The translations under genes were made by a program, and so were the position numbers. Below, in pieces: positions 44,036 to 53,815 of a stretch of 64,000 bases of DNA; position 1 is the stretch's first letter, and every line of letters starts with the position of its first letter. The DNA comes from Oryzobacter telluris (GTDB taxonomy: Bacteria; Actinomycetota; Actinomycetes; Actinomycetales; Dermatophilaceae): NCBI RefSeq assembly GCF_043099285.1, contig NZ_CP170723.1, forward strand, positions 3,100,001-3,164,000. The letters run 5' to 3'. The notes under the pieces were generated by a model. That model did no database searches. It was not told the DNA's origin and was given only the letters and a program-made list of their open reading frames with translations.

Positions 44036-44880
44036 GGCCGGACCACCTCGCTGCCGCTCGCGACGTCCTCGATGGCGGCGAGGGCGTCGGGGTCGGTGGT
44101 GAACTCACCGAGCCGGTTGAGCTTGCCGTCGCCGTGGTAGTCGCTCGAGCCCGTGGCGACGAGGCCGAGGGCGGTGGCGAGGTCGTGCAGGTGCGCCACG
44201 GCCTCCGCGTCGTGGTCGCGGTGGTGCACCTCGATGCCGGTGAGCCCGGCCGCGACCATCTCCTCGATGACGGCGTCGGACACGACCCGCCCGCGGGTGC
44301 CCGACCACGCGTGGGCGACGACCGCCGCTCCCCCGGCGGCGCGGACCACCTCGACGGCGCGCACGGGGTCGGGCGCGTAGTGCGCGACGTAGTACGGGCT
44401 GTCGTTGCCGAGGACGGTCGCGAACGCCTCGTCGCGGTGCGCGACGACCCCGGCGCGGACGAGCGCGTCGGCGATGTGCGGGCGACCGACGGTGGCGCCC
44501 TCCTCGACCTCGGCGCGCACGGCCTCCACGGTCACGGGGATGCCGTCGGCCGCCATCCGAGAGACCATCCGGTCCAGCCGGGTGTCGCGGCTGTCGCGGG
44601 CCTGCTCGAGCTCGGCGACGAGGTCGGGGTGCGTCGGGTCGGGCAGGTACGCGAGGAGGTGGATGCTCTGGCGGCCACGGGCGCAGGAGACCTCGATGCC
44701 GGGCACGAGGGTGAGGCCGAGCCGGCGCGCGGCGGCTGCCGCCTCGTCCCACCCCAGGGTGGTGTCGTGGTCGGTGAGCGCGATCGTGCCCAGGCCCGCC
44801 TCGACGGCGCGCTCGACGACGAGGGCCGGGGCCTCGGTCCCGTCGCTCGCGGTGGAGTGCGTGTGGAGGTCGATCGGCAC
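44032..44880 (-). CDS. PHP-domain phosphoesterase
   Basis: The product has 282 residues. Metal ligands are visible in DLHTHSTASDG, LTDHDTTLGWDEA and PGIEVSC, with later histidines in GRPHIADAL, VVAHAW and TGSSDYHG. Family relatives include 5'-3' exoribonuclease/AMP phosphatases (RNase AM) and other trinuclear-metal phosphoesterases. GTG at 44880 is 6 nt from a TACGCT -10 box (44892-44887), so the message is leaderless. Co-transcribed with marC. The substrate is not evident. Confidence 0.88.
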   Translation of the reverse strand: MPIDLHTHSTASDGTEAPALVVERAVEAGLGTIALTDHDTTLGWDEAAAAARRLGLTLVPGIEVSCARGRQSIHLLAYLPDPTHPDLVAELEQARDSRDTRLDRMVSRMAADGIPVTVEAVRAEVEEGATVGRPHIADALVRAGVVAHRDEAFATVLGNDSPYYVAHYAPDPVRAVEVVRAAGGAAVVAHAWSGTRGRVVSDAVIEEMVAAGLTGIEVHHRDHDAEAVAHLHDLATALGLVATGSSDYHGDGKLNRLGEFTTDPDALAAIEDVASGSEVVRP

Positions 44881-44919
44881 CCGGCCAGCGTAGTGGCCGG
44901 ACGTCGTCGGCCCCGGCGA

Positions 44920-44945
44920 GCAACCTTTCCGGCGACGGTGGCGTA
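44920..44945 (+). promoter_or_regulatory. ECF-type promoter upstream of the sigma factor gene
   Basis: GCAACC (44920-44925) and CGTA (44942-44945) with a 16-bp spacer match the general form of ECF sigma promoters and differ from the TANNNT promoters of the window. Autoregulation by the encoded sigma factor is the simplest reading. Confidence 0.5.
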
Positions 44946-44980
44946 GTGCAGGGTGTGACCGACCACGACCGGGGGGCGAG

Positions 44981-45508
44981 ATGAGCAGGACGGGAAAGGC
45001 CGAGCGCGACGCCGCGTTCACCGCGTTCGTCGAGAGGGCCTCGCCCTCGCTGCTGCGCACCGCGTGGCTCCTGACCGGCGACCACCACGCGGCCCACGAC
45101 CTCGTCCAGGCGGCGCTGGTCCGCACCTACGTCGCCTGGCCGCGGGTGCGGTCCGAGTCGGCACTGGCGTACGCGCGGCGCATCCTCGTCAACGAGCGCA
45201 CCGACCGCTGGCGCCGGCACGGGTCGGAGGTGGTCGTGGCGTCCCTGCCCGAGGCGGCGGCGTCCTCCGCCACCACCGGGTCCGACGACCGTGACGCCGT
45301 GGTGCGGCTGCTTGCCCGGCTGCCCGAGCAACAGCGGCGCGTCGTCGTGCTGCGGTACTACGTCGACCTGTCCGAGCAGGCGGTCGCCGACCTGCTCAAC
45401 CTGTCCGTCGGCACGGTGAAGTCCACCGCGTCGCGGGGCCTGGCGGCCCTGCGGGCCGAGCTCGCCACCACCTCCAGCCACGCTGCCACCGAAGGAGGCG
45501 TCCGATGA
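44981..45508 (+). CDS. ECF sigma factor, SigE-family type
   Basis: The product has 175 residues. Region 2 runs through FVERASPSLLRTAWLLTGDHHAAHDLVQAALVRTYVAWPRV. Region 4 (LPEQQRRVVVLRYYVDLSEQAVADLLNLSVGTVKSTASRGL) holds the helix-turn-helix. The linker between them is short. It resembles the Streptomyces 'SigE family' ECFs that are paired with a membrane partner. The ATG lies close to GGGGGGCGAG. Its stop overlaps the next gene (ATGA). The inducing signal is unknown. Confidence 0.92.
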   Translation: MSRTGKAERDAAFTAFVERASPSLLRTAWLLTGDHHAAHDLVQAALVRTYVAWPRVRSESALAYARRILVNERTDRWRRHGSEVVVASLPEAAASSATTGSDDRDAVVRLLARLPEQQRRVVVLRYYVDLSEQAVADLLNLSVGTVKSTASRGLAALRAELATTSSHAATEGGVR

Positions 45509-46584
45509 CCCCCGACCTGATGGAGGAGCGCCTGCGCTCCGCCCTGTCCGACGCGACGAGCGCGCAGGACGGCGCCTGGCTCGACCTCGACCCCGCCCTC
45601 GTCCTCGGGCGCGGGCGCCGTGCCGTGCTGCGCCGCCGGGTGGCGGCCGGTGTGTCGGTCGCCGCGGCCACGGCCGTCGTCGGCCTCGTCGGCTGGTCCG
45701 CGCTCGGCTCCACCGTGGACCGCACGTCCACGCCGGCCGGGTCGTCGAGCTCGGTGCGGACCGGGACGGCGCAGGCAGTGCTGCGCAACGAGTCCGGGAC
45801 GGCCCCAGAAGGCAGCGGCGTCGTCAGCGACACGCTGGTGCGTTTCACCCTCGACCGGGCCACTGGGCGCATCACCTACTCGGCCCAGGTCGACGGGTCG
45901 ATGGAGGTCGTGGCGGAGGGGCGCCTTCCGGTCAGCCCGCGTGGAGGCACCTGGGTCACCCCCGAGAACGTCCCGGGGCTTGTCGTGGGGGTGCTGCCGG
46001 AGGCGGCGAAGGACCAGGTCTTCGTCTGGGCCGGCGACGCCCCGGGTGCCGCATCCTCGACGGCCGTCCTCGACGGCACCGGGTTCCAGGCGTTCGCGGT
46101 GTGGCACAGCGGCACGCGCGGCTCGACGACCTTCGCAGGGATGGACTGGACCGACGGCGACGCCGTCTACCGCAGTGACGGCTCGCGGGTGACCTCACGG
46201 CTCGACGGTGACGTCGTGGCGTTCGTCGACGAGAAGCAGGGCCTGTTCGGCCTGTTCGGCGACGGGTCGTCCGGCACCAAGCGCCTCGCCGACGTCCCCG
46301 ACGGAGCACCGCCGGTGATGATGCTGGGCCACCAGCGCGACGGCGCCGACGCGCTGACCAATGCCGTCCTCGTCATCCTGCCGGCCGGTGCCACCGACGT
46401 CGTCGCCACCGCGAAGGTGGGGGCGACGGTCACCGCGACCAGCACCCTCGTCGACCGGTCGATCGAGCCGACCCTCGTCATCGTGCGGCTCACCGTTCCC
46501 ACGCTGGTCGGCGGCACCGGGGTGCAGAAGGTGTCCTGGACCGGGGCCGACGGGCAGCCGGTCGCGACCGAGGTGGGGTTCTGA
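45505..46584 (+). CDS. Membrane-anchored partner (putative anti-sigma) of the ECF sigma factor
   Basis: The product has 359 residues. A cytoplasmic N-terminus of about 45 residues (MTPDLMEERLRSALSDATSAQ...) with an arginine cluster RRAVLRRR precedes one transmembrane helix (VAAGVSVAAATAVVGLVGW, about 47-66). The rest is an extracytoplasmic beta-rich domain with GTGFQAFAVWH and FVDEKQGLFGLFGDGSSG. There is no ZAS zinc motif, so any anti-sigma role is inferred from the 4-bp overlap with the sigma gene and the topology. Confidence 0.75.
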   Translation: MTPDLMEERLRSALSDATSAQDGAWLDLDPALVLGRGRRAVLRRRVAAGVSVAAATAVVGLVGWSALGSTVDRTSTPAGSSSSVRTGTAQAVLRNESGTAPEGSGVVSDTLVRFTLDRATGRITYSAQVDGSMEVVAEGRLPVSPRGGTWVTPENVPGLVVGVLPEAAKDQVFVWAGDAPGAASSTAVLDGTGFQAFAVWHSGTRGSTTFAGMDWTDGDAVYRSDGSRVTSRLDGDVVAFVDEKQGLFGLFGDGSSGTKRLADVPDGAPPVMMLGHQRDGADALTNAVLVILPAGATDVVATAKVGATVTATSTLVDRSIEPTLVIVRLTVPTLVGGTGVQKVSWTGADGQPVATEVGF

Positions 46585-46590
46585 CCGAGG

Positions 46591-47136
46591 TCAGGCGCCC
46601 GCGGTGGGCGCCGCCGGGCCGGGCCAGTTGCGGTCGGGCACGGGGCGCGGCCGGCCGGGCTGCTCGCCGCCCCTCGCGGCTAGGTAGCTCTGCTTGGGCA
46701 CCATGACCTTGCGCCGGAAGATGCAGACGACGACACCGTCCTGGTTGTAGCCGATCGTCTCCACGTGGACCACGCCGCGGTCGTCCTTGCTCGTGCTCTC
46801 CCACTTGTCCAGGACGGTGGTCTCGCCGTACAGGGTGTCGCCGTGGAAGGTCGGCGCCACGTGGCGCAGGCTCTCGACCTCGAGGTTGGCGATCGCCTTG
46901 CCGCTGACGTCGGCCACCGACATCCCGAGCAGGATCGAGTAGACGTAGTTGCCGACGACGACGTTGCGCCCGAACTGGGTCGTCTTCTCCGCGTAGTTCG
47001 CGTCGAGGTGGAGCGGGTGGTGGTTCATCGTCAGCAGGCAGAACAGGTGGTCGTCGTACTCGGTCACCGTCTTGCCGGGCCAGTGCTGGTACGTGGCCCC
47101 GACCTCGAACTCCTCGTAGCTTCGCCCGAACTGCAC
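46591..47136 (-). CDS. MaoC-family dehydratase
   Basis: A 181-residue single hot-dog domain. YEEFEVGATYQHWPGKTVTEYDDHLFCLLT precedes the catalytic region MNHHPLHLDANYAEKTTQFGRNVVVG, with an Asp/His arrangement near DANY and NHHPLH. Typical substrates are (R)-3-hydroxyacyl-CoA or mesaconyl-CoA-type thioesters. GTG at 47136 follows GGGAGG. It diverges from glpK across a 186-bp gap with a large inverted repeat. The pathway partner is not evident nearby. Confidence 0.85.
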   Translation of the reverse strand: MQFGRSYEEFEVGATYQHWPGKTVTEYDDHLFCLLTMNHHPLHLDANYAEKTTQFGRNVVVGNYVYSILLGMSVADVSGKAIANLEVESLRHVAPTFHGDTLYGETTVLDKWESTSKDDRGVVHVETIGYNQDGVVVCIFRRKVMVPKQSYLAARGGEQPGRPRPVPDRNWPGPAAPTAGA

Positions 47137-47239
47137 GTGCGCCTCCCTCGATCGTCGTCTGCGCCCATCCTCGCGCCTCGTGGCCGATGGAGGAACCACC
47201 CCCACCGGTGCCCTTCCCCACACGGGACGCTCGGCCCGT

Positions 47240-47279
47240 GGGGAGTGCGCTCCGGGCCATGGCCCCGAGCCGACTCCCC
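47240..47279. repeat. 40-bp inverted repeat centred on CCATGG between maoC and glpK
   Basis: Seventeen of 20 base pairs match. Outer arms are GGGGAGT/ACTCCCC and the core is GGGCCATGGCCC. Just before it is a second imperfect hairpin (CCCCACACGGG / CCCGTGGGG, 47217-47243). The location in a divergent promoter region suggests a regulator site controlling one or both genes. The CCATGG centre recalls the palindromes at 2832-2919. Confidence 0.6.
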
Positions 47280-47322
47280 GCGAGCGCTGGACCGGAACGG
47301 GCCTCGGCCTAGGCTGCGGGGC

Positions 47323-48837
<1,515 letters not shown>

Positions 48838-48856
48838 GTCCGGAAGGCCGGGGAGG

Positions 48857-49705
48857 TCAGCGCAGCGGGACGTCGAGCGCGTCGAACACGATGCGGGACA
48901 ACCGGTTCACCGTGGTCTGCCCGTACGAGTACCCGTTCGACGACCGCGACAGGAACGCCATCTGGTAGTTGCGGCCGCGACCCGAGACGTGCCCGACCCC
49001 GTTGAGCCGGTAGCCGTCGGTCCTCGGGCCCCAGCCGTTCTTCAGCTCGACGTGGACGTCGGACGGCAGCCCGTCGCCGAGCCCCCACGTCTGCGTCGAG
49101 GTGACGTCGGCCATCAGCTCGCGCACGTACGCGCGCCGGCCGGGCGAGAGGTACGTCCCGAGCACCACGTGGTTCATCATCTGCACGAGGTCGCGGGTCG
49201 TCGACACCGAGTGCCCCCACCACGTGCTCGACCGGAAGTCGGTGCCGCCGAGCACCGTCGTGCTCGCCATGCCCAGCTGGTCGGCGACGATCCGGCACCG
49301 CCGCACGGTGACCTCGGTGATGAGGCGGTTCGTGGCGTCGTTGTCGGAGAACCGGATCATCCGCGACGCGAGCGACTTCTGCGTGGAAGTGAGCGCCCGG
49401 CCGCGGTCCTGCGCCACCTTCAGGGTGGTGATGAGGATGAGCACCTTGATGGCGCTGTGCGTCTGCTGCGTGCGGGGGCGCCAGTGGAAGTAGCGGCCGT
49501 CGCGGTTGTCGCGCACGGTGAGGCCCGCGGCACCCGCCCGCGTCGCCATGTACGCGTCGAGCGCCGCCGTCAGCTGGGCCCGGGTGTCGACCCCGGCCGC
49601 CTGCGCCGGCGCCGTGACCAGCCCGAGGGCGCCCAGCGCCACCCCGGCCGACCCCCCGAGAACCAGTTCCCGCCGCCCCGGTGTCCATGTGCGCAGGTCC
49701 GTCAT
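48857..49705 (-). CDS. Exported class A beta-lactamase-like serine hydrolase 1
   Basis: The product has 282 residues. The N-terminus TPGRRELVLGGSAGVALGALGL carries a twin-arginine pair before a hydrophobic stretch ending AQAA, so Tat export is likely. Active-site motifs are HSAIK (SxxK), SDND (SDN) and ELKNGWG (KTG position as KNG). There is no obvious Glu166 omega-loop motif, so it may be a D,D-peptidase-like or altered beta-lactamase. A cell-wall role is favoured. ATG at 49705 overlaps the upstream paralogue stop. It is the last gene of a four-gene operon. Confidence 0.85.
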   Translation of the reverse strand: MTDLRTWTPGRRELVLGGSAGVALGALGLVTAPAQAAGVDTRAQLTAALDAYMATRAGAAGLTVRDNRDGRYFHWRPRTQQTHSAIKVLILITTLKVAQDRGRALTSTQKSLASRMIRFSDNDATNRLITEVTVRRCRIVADQLGMASTTVLGGTDFRSSTWWGHSVSTTRDLVQMMNHVVLGTYLSPGRRAYVRELMADVTSTQTWGLGDGLPSDVHVELKNGWGPRTDGYRLNGVGHVSGRGRNYQMAFLSRSSNGYSYGQTTVNRLSRIVFDALDVPLR

Positions 49706-50697
49706 GCCAGCTCCTCCCCGAGCGCGTCATGGCACAGACGCGCGACGGCCGAGATCGTCTCACGGCCGTACCGGAACCCGCGAGGGCTCGTGGAGAGGAT
49801 GCCGAGCACGTACTCGCGCCCCTCTCCCGACACCCAGCCGGTGGAGTTGAGGTGGTACCCGTCGGGCATCGGCCCCCAGCCGTTCTTCCCGGCGACGTAG
49901 ACGTCCTTCTCCTCGGGCGCGAACACGCCCCAGCGCTGCTCCTCGACGACGTCGGCCATGAGGAAGCGGGCCGTCGCCCGCCGGCCGCCGTCGAGGACCG
50001 CGTCGGAGGACAGCACGGCCGAGACCATGGTGTCGAGGTCGCCCGGCACGGTGCGCCAGTGGCCCCACCAGCCCTCGTCGATGCGCGTGCTCGTCATCCC
50101 GACGAGCCCGGCGACGCGGGCGACCTCGGCGCGGCCGACGTCGGCGAGCAGCGCCTCGGTGGCGGCGTTGTCGCTGCGGGTGATCATCCGGCGCGCGAGG
50201 TCCTTCTGCCGCTTGGTGAGCCCCTTGCCCTTCTCCTGCCCCACGCGCAGGACCGTGGTGAGGATGAGGACCTTGATCGTCGAGTAGCACAGGCCCTCCT
50301 CCGCGCGGAAGCGGAAGACCTGGTTGCGCTCGAGGTCGACCAGCTGCAGGCCCAGCGTGCCGCCACGACCCGAGAGGTAGTCCTCGAGCCGCCCGGTGAG
50401 GGCGGGTGCCGTCACCTCTCGCCGGTCGGCAGCCGCCGTCGCGGACGGCGACGGGGACGGCGAGGCGGACGGTTGGGCCGAGGCGCTGGGCGACGAGGAC
50501 CCCGAGGGCGTGGACCCCACGGTCAGGGAGGCCGGGGCGTCGTCGACGACGAGCTCGCGCACCCCCAGCCCGAGGGCACCCAGGCCGAGGAGGGCGCCGC
50601 CCCCGACGACGAGGCGGCGCCGGGCGATCACGGCGGGTGAGGGAGGCCGCGGCCGGTGCCGTTCGGCACGGGTGCGCGGGTCGGGCGGGACGGTCAT
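49702..50697 (-). CDS. Membrane-anchored class A beta-lactamase-like serine hydrolase 2
   Basis: The product has 331 residues and is a paralogue of the next gene downstream. The cytoplasmic arginine-rich start includes ARRRLVVGGGALLGLGALGLGV as a Tat-like signal or anchor. A Ser/Pro-rich spacer (SPSASAQPSASPSPSPSATA) follows. The catalytic domain has YSTIK (SxxK), SDNA and AGKNGWG. The wall-spanning spacer indicates function outside the membrane. It overlaps both neighbours by ATGA. Resistance cannot be inferred from this alone. Confidence 0.86.
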   Translation of the reverse strand: MTVPPDPRTRAERHRPRPPSPAVIARRRLVVGGGALLGLGALGLGVRELVVDDAPASLTVGSTPSGSSSPSASAQPSASPSPSPSATAAADRREVTAPALTGRLEDYLSGRGGTLGLQLVDLERNQVFRFRAEEGLCYSTIKVLILTTVLRVGQEKGKGLTKRQKDLARRMITRSDNAATEALLADVGRAEVARVAGLVGMTSTRIDEGWWGHWRTVPGDLDTMVSAVLSSDAVLDGGRRATARFLMADVVEEQRWGVFAPEEKDVYVAGKNGWGPMPDGYHLNSTGWVSGEGREYVLGILSTSPRGFRYGRETISAVARLCHDALGEELA

Positions 50698-51740
50698 CGG
50701 ATCCAGCGTACGGGCGGGCCGTGGTGGTCCGCCTCCGCGACCGCGACGCCGTCGACCTCGACGCGCGGCATGGCCTCGGGGACGCCCGTGCCCTCTGGCA
50801 GCGGGTGCTCGAGGCAGAGGTGGGCCAGGGGGATGCGGGTGCGCGCCTCGGCGACGGCGGCCTCCATCGCGGCGGTCTCCTCGGTCGGCCAGTACAGCCG
50901 GGTCACGGAGTGCCACACGACGGTGAGGACGTCGTCGTCGACCGGGCGGGCCAGCTGTTCGGCCACCCAGTGCGCCGCCGGTGCGCGGTCGACCGGGGCG
51001 GGCACCTCGCGCGCCACGGCGAGGGCTCCGGCGAGGCGCTCGTGGCGCTCCAGGTGCCACGGCCACACGAAGGACGTCAGGTAGGCCGCGCCCTCGGGGG
51101 TGGTGGCGTCCACGGGGGCGACGTCGCAGCCCCGCCGCTCCACGACCTCGAACGGCGCCGGCACCAGCCCCGGGGCGCCGCAGCCCCCCACCGAGAACGG
51201 CGAGTCCCGCGGTCCGGTCACCCAGTCGTCGCCGGCGAAGCGGTAGTGGTCGACGAGCAGCCCCAGGCCGGCGGAGGCGCCGGGCTCGAGCAGCCGCACG
51301 CGGCTCAGCCCGGTGCGACGCAGCGCCTCGGCCAGCCCGACGACCAGGCCCACCGTGCGGGCCGGCTCGTTCGTCTGGGGCGCCTCGCGAAGGGACCCGC
51401 GCAGCTCGTCGACGTGCGCGGCCAGCACCGGGCGCACGGCCGCCCACGCCTCGGCGGGGTCGAGGTCCCCGCCCAGGCTGGGGTAGAAGCCCTCGAGCTG
51501 GGGGGCGTCACCGCGCAGGACGATCCGGAACAGCCCGGCGAGCAGCCGCAGCTGGGGGAACTGGCGGGCCGGCGCGTCCTCCCAGCCCTCGAAGAGCTCG
51601 TGGGTGATCCCGCCGACGTCCCAGTCGTCGGCCATCTCGGCGAGCAGCGCCCCGTAGAGGTGGTCGCGGTGGCCGAAGTGCGCCCGCAACCGGTCGGCCA
51701 GGGTCTCGCCCGGGCTCGCGGTGGGGGCGCCCGCCGTCAC
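50694..51740 (-). CDS. DUF2332 family protein
   Basis: A 348-residue cytoplasmic protein. Recognisable family parts are LADRLRAHFGHRDHLYGALLAEMADDWD, TNEPARTVGLV, LLEPGASAGLGLLVDHYRF and VVWHSVTRLYWP. The LEPGASAGL segment resembles an S-adenosylmethionine motif I, but methyltransferase activity is unproven. GTG at 51740 overlaps the upstream stop (GTGA) and its stop overlaps the beta-lactamase-like gene. Why it sits in a cell-surface operon is unclear. Confidence 0.85.
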   Translation of the reverse strand: MTAGAPTASPGETLADRLRAHFGHRDHLYGALLAEMADDWDVGGITHELFEGWEDAPARQFPQLRLLAGLFRIVLRGDAPQLEGFYPSLGGDLDPAEAWAAVRPVLAAHVDELRGSLREAPQTNEPARTVGLVVGLAEALRRTGLSRVRLLEPGASAGLGLLVDHYRFAGDDWVTGPRDSPFSVGGCGAPGLVPAPFEVVERRGCDVAPVDATTPEGAAYLTSFVWPWHLERHERLAGALAVAREVPAPVDRAPAAHWVAEQLARPVDDDVLTVVWHSVTRLYWPTEETAAMEAAVAEARTRIPLAHLCLEHPLPEGTGVPEAMPRVEVDGVAVAEADHHGPPVRWIR

Positions 51741-52216
51741 GGCAAGACGGGGATGGAGGGCAGCAGCCCCAGCAGACCGGGGTCCGTCGTCGGCGAGGGC
51801 GACGACGAGGTCGTCGGGCTCGGCGCGGCCTGACCCGGCTTGCGGGTGCTGTTGGGGTCGGGCGTGCCCTTGCCCTTCGACGTGGTCGACGGCGAGGGGC
51901 TCGACGTGGAGGTGGCCTCGTCGTCGGTCGAGGCGATGGTCTCGCGCGGCGTGCTGCGCGAGGCCGTGGCGTCGGTCGAGCGGGTGGACGTGTCGGCGCT
52001 CGGCGAGGTGGAGGGGGTCGGCGAGGGCGAGGGGCTGGGCGTCGAGACCTCGACGGCGGTCGGCGCCGCGGCCCCGATCGTCGGCGGACGCTCCAGGGCG
52101 TGGGTCGAGAGGTCGGGGGCGAACCCGACCACGAGACCCGTCGCGGTCAGGAGTCCTGCGGCCGCACCGGTGACCACGATCGGTCGCCGGCGGCTCGGTG
52201 CACTGTGCCTGCCCAT
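51737..52216 (-). CDS. Ser/Thr/Pro-rich single-span surface protein
   Basis: The product has 159 residues. The start MGRHSAPSRRRPIVVTGAAAGLLTATGLVVGF is a positively charged tail plus one hydrophobic helix. The remainder is low-complexity Ser, Thr and Pro (SPSPSPTPSTSPSAD and similar) without a folded domain. It may be an O-glycosylated wall spacer. It is the first gene of the operon leading to DUF2332 and the two beta-lactamase-like proteins. ATG at 52216 is chosen by the signal-like N-terminus. Confidence 0.7.
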   Translation of the reverse strand: MGRHSAPSRRRPIVVTGAAAGLLTATGLVVGFAPDLSTHALERPPTIGAAAPTAVEVSTPSPSPSPTPSTSPSADTSTRSTDATASRSTPRETIASTDDEATSTSSPSPSTTSKGKGTPDPNSTRKPGQAAPSPTTSSSPSPTTDPGLLGLLPSIPVLP

Positions 52217-52309
52217 CGAACCACCATGACAAACCCGGCCCGACGGACGCAAACCGAGCACAGGGCAGCGTGGTGGGGCTCACACGCGCCCCCGTGGCAG
52301 CATGGCGGG

Positions 52310-53815
52310 GTGAGCGAGCAGCAGAAGCAGGCCGACAACCGCGCCCGGGCGACCACCGACGAGTTCCGTGCCTTCGTGCGCGAGGACTGGGGCCCCCGGC
52401 ACCCCACCGCCACCGAGCAGGCCCCCTCCGCGGCCTTCGCGGCCCAGCGCCGGGCCCTGCTCAGCGCCACCTACCCCAAGCAGCGGATCGTCGTCCCCGC
52501 GGGCGGCCTGAAGGTCCGCAGCAACGACACCGACTACGTCTTCCGCCCGCACACCGCCTTCGCCTGGCTCACCGGCCTGGGCGCCGACCGCGAGCCCGAC
52601 GCCGTCCTCGTCCTCGAGCCGGTCATCGGCGACGACGGCGAGGGGTCCGGCCACGAGGCCGTCCTGTACTTCCGCCCCCTGGCCGGCCGCGACACCGACG
52701 AGTTCTTCGCCGACGCGCGCTACGGCGAGTTCTGGGTGGGCGCCCGCCCCACCATCGAGGACGTCGAGCTCGAGCTGGGGCTCACCGGCCGGCACGTCGA
52801 CGAGCTCGACGCCGCCGTGGCCAAGGACGCCGGCGAGCTGACCGTGCGCCTCGTCCGCGACGCCGACCTCGAGCTCACCGCGCGCCTGGACAAAGCGCGG
52901 GTCGAGAACGGCGCGGTCGAGGAGGAGCTCGTGGAGGCCGACGACGCCCTCGCCCACGACATCTCCCACCTGCGCATGGTCAAGGACGAGTACGAGGTCG
53001 AGCAGATGCGGGCCGCCGTCGCCGCCACGCAGGTCGGCTTCGAGGCGATGATCGCGGCGCTGCCCGAGGCCGTCGGGCGCGGCCGCGGCGAGCGCTGGCT
53101 CGAGGGCACCTTCGGGCTGCACGCCCGGCACGAGGGCAACGGCGTCGGCTACGACTCGATCTGCGCCGCCGGCGACCACGCCAACACGCTGCACTGGGTG
53201 AAGAACACCGGTGAGGTCACCGCGGGCGAGCTCGTCCTCATCGACGCCGGTGTCGAGGTCGACAGCCTCTACACCGCCGACATCACCCGCACGCTCCCCG
53301 TCGGCGGCACCTTCACCGAGGCCCAGCGCGAGGTCTACGAGGCCGTGTACGCCGCCCAGGAGGCCGGCATCGCCGCGGTGAAGCCCGGCAACCGGTTCTC
53401 CGACGTCCACGCCGCCGCGATCCGCGTCATCGCCGAGCACCTCCACCGCTGGGGCCTGCTCCCCGAGGGCGTCTCGGTCGAGGACACCCTCGACAAGGAG
53501 CACGGCCAGTACCACCGCCGCTGGATGGTGCACGGCACCTCGCACCACCTCGGCCTCGACGTGCACGACTGCGCCCTCGCCACCCGCGAGGAGTACATGG
53601 ACGCCGAGCTCAAGCCGGGCATGGTCCTCACGGTCGAGCCGGGCCTGTACTTCAAGGCCGACGACCTCAAGGCGCCCGAGCGCTTCCGCGGCATCGGCAT
53701 CCGCATCGAGGACGACGTCGTGGTCACCGACGACGGGTGCGAGAACCTCTCGGCCTCGATGCCCCGCAGCGCCGACGACGTCGAGGCGTGGATCGCGCGG
53801 GTCAGCCCCGCCTGA
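52310..53815 (+). CDS. pepP: Xaa-Pro aminopeptidase (aminopeptidase P, M24B)
   Basis: A 501-residue protein with the N-terminal aminopeptidase P domain (VVPAGGLKVRSNDTDYVFRPHTAFAWLTGLG) and the C-terminal pita-bread fold. Metal ligands are the D in LIDAGVEVDSLY, the D in TADITRTLPV, the H in GTSHHLGLDVHD, the E in LTVEPGLYF and the E in GIRIEDDVVV. It cleaves N-terminal residues before proline. GTG at 52310 follows GGCGGGG. Its 3' end overlaps the converging LmbE gene by 14 bp. Confidence 0.94.
   Translation: MSEQQKQADNRARATTDEFRAFVREDWGPRHPTATEQAPSAAFAAQRRALLSATYPKQRIVVPAGGLKVRSNDTDYVFRPHTAFAWLTGLGADREPDAVLVLEPVIGDDGEGSGHEAVLYFRPLAGRDTDEFFADARYGEFWVGARPTIEDVELELGLTGRHVDELDAAVAKDAGELTVRLVRDADLELTARLDKARVENGAVEEELVEADDALAHDISHLRMVKDEYEVEQMRAAVAATQVGFEAMIAALPEAVGRGRGERWLEGTFGLHARHEGNGVGYDSICAAGDHANTLHWVKNTGEVTAGELVLIDAGVEVDSLYTADITRTLPVGGTFTEAQREVYEAVYAAQEAGIAAVKPGNRFSDVHAAAIRVIAEHLHRWGLLPEGVSVEDTLDKEHGQYHRRWMVHGTSHHLGLDVHDCALATREEYMDAELKPGMVLTVEPGLYFKADDLKAPERFRGIGIRIEDDVVVTDDGCENLSASMPRSADDVEAWIARVSPA

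Noticed and set aside
50420..50510. Ser/Pro repeat DNA as an intergenic tandem repeat
   Set aside because: It encodes the wall-spanning spacer of the beta-lactamase-like protein in frame.
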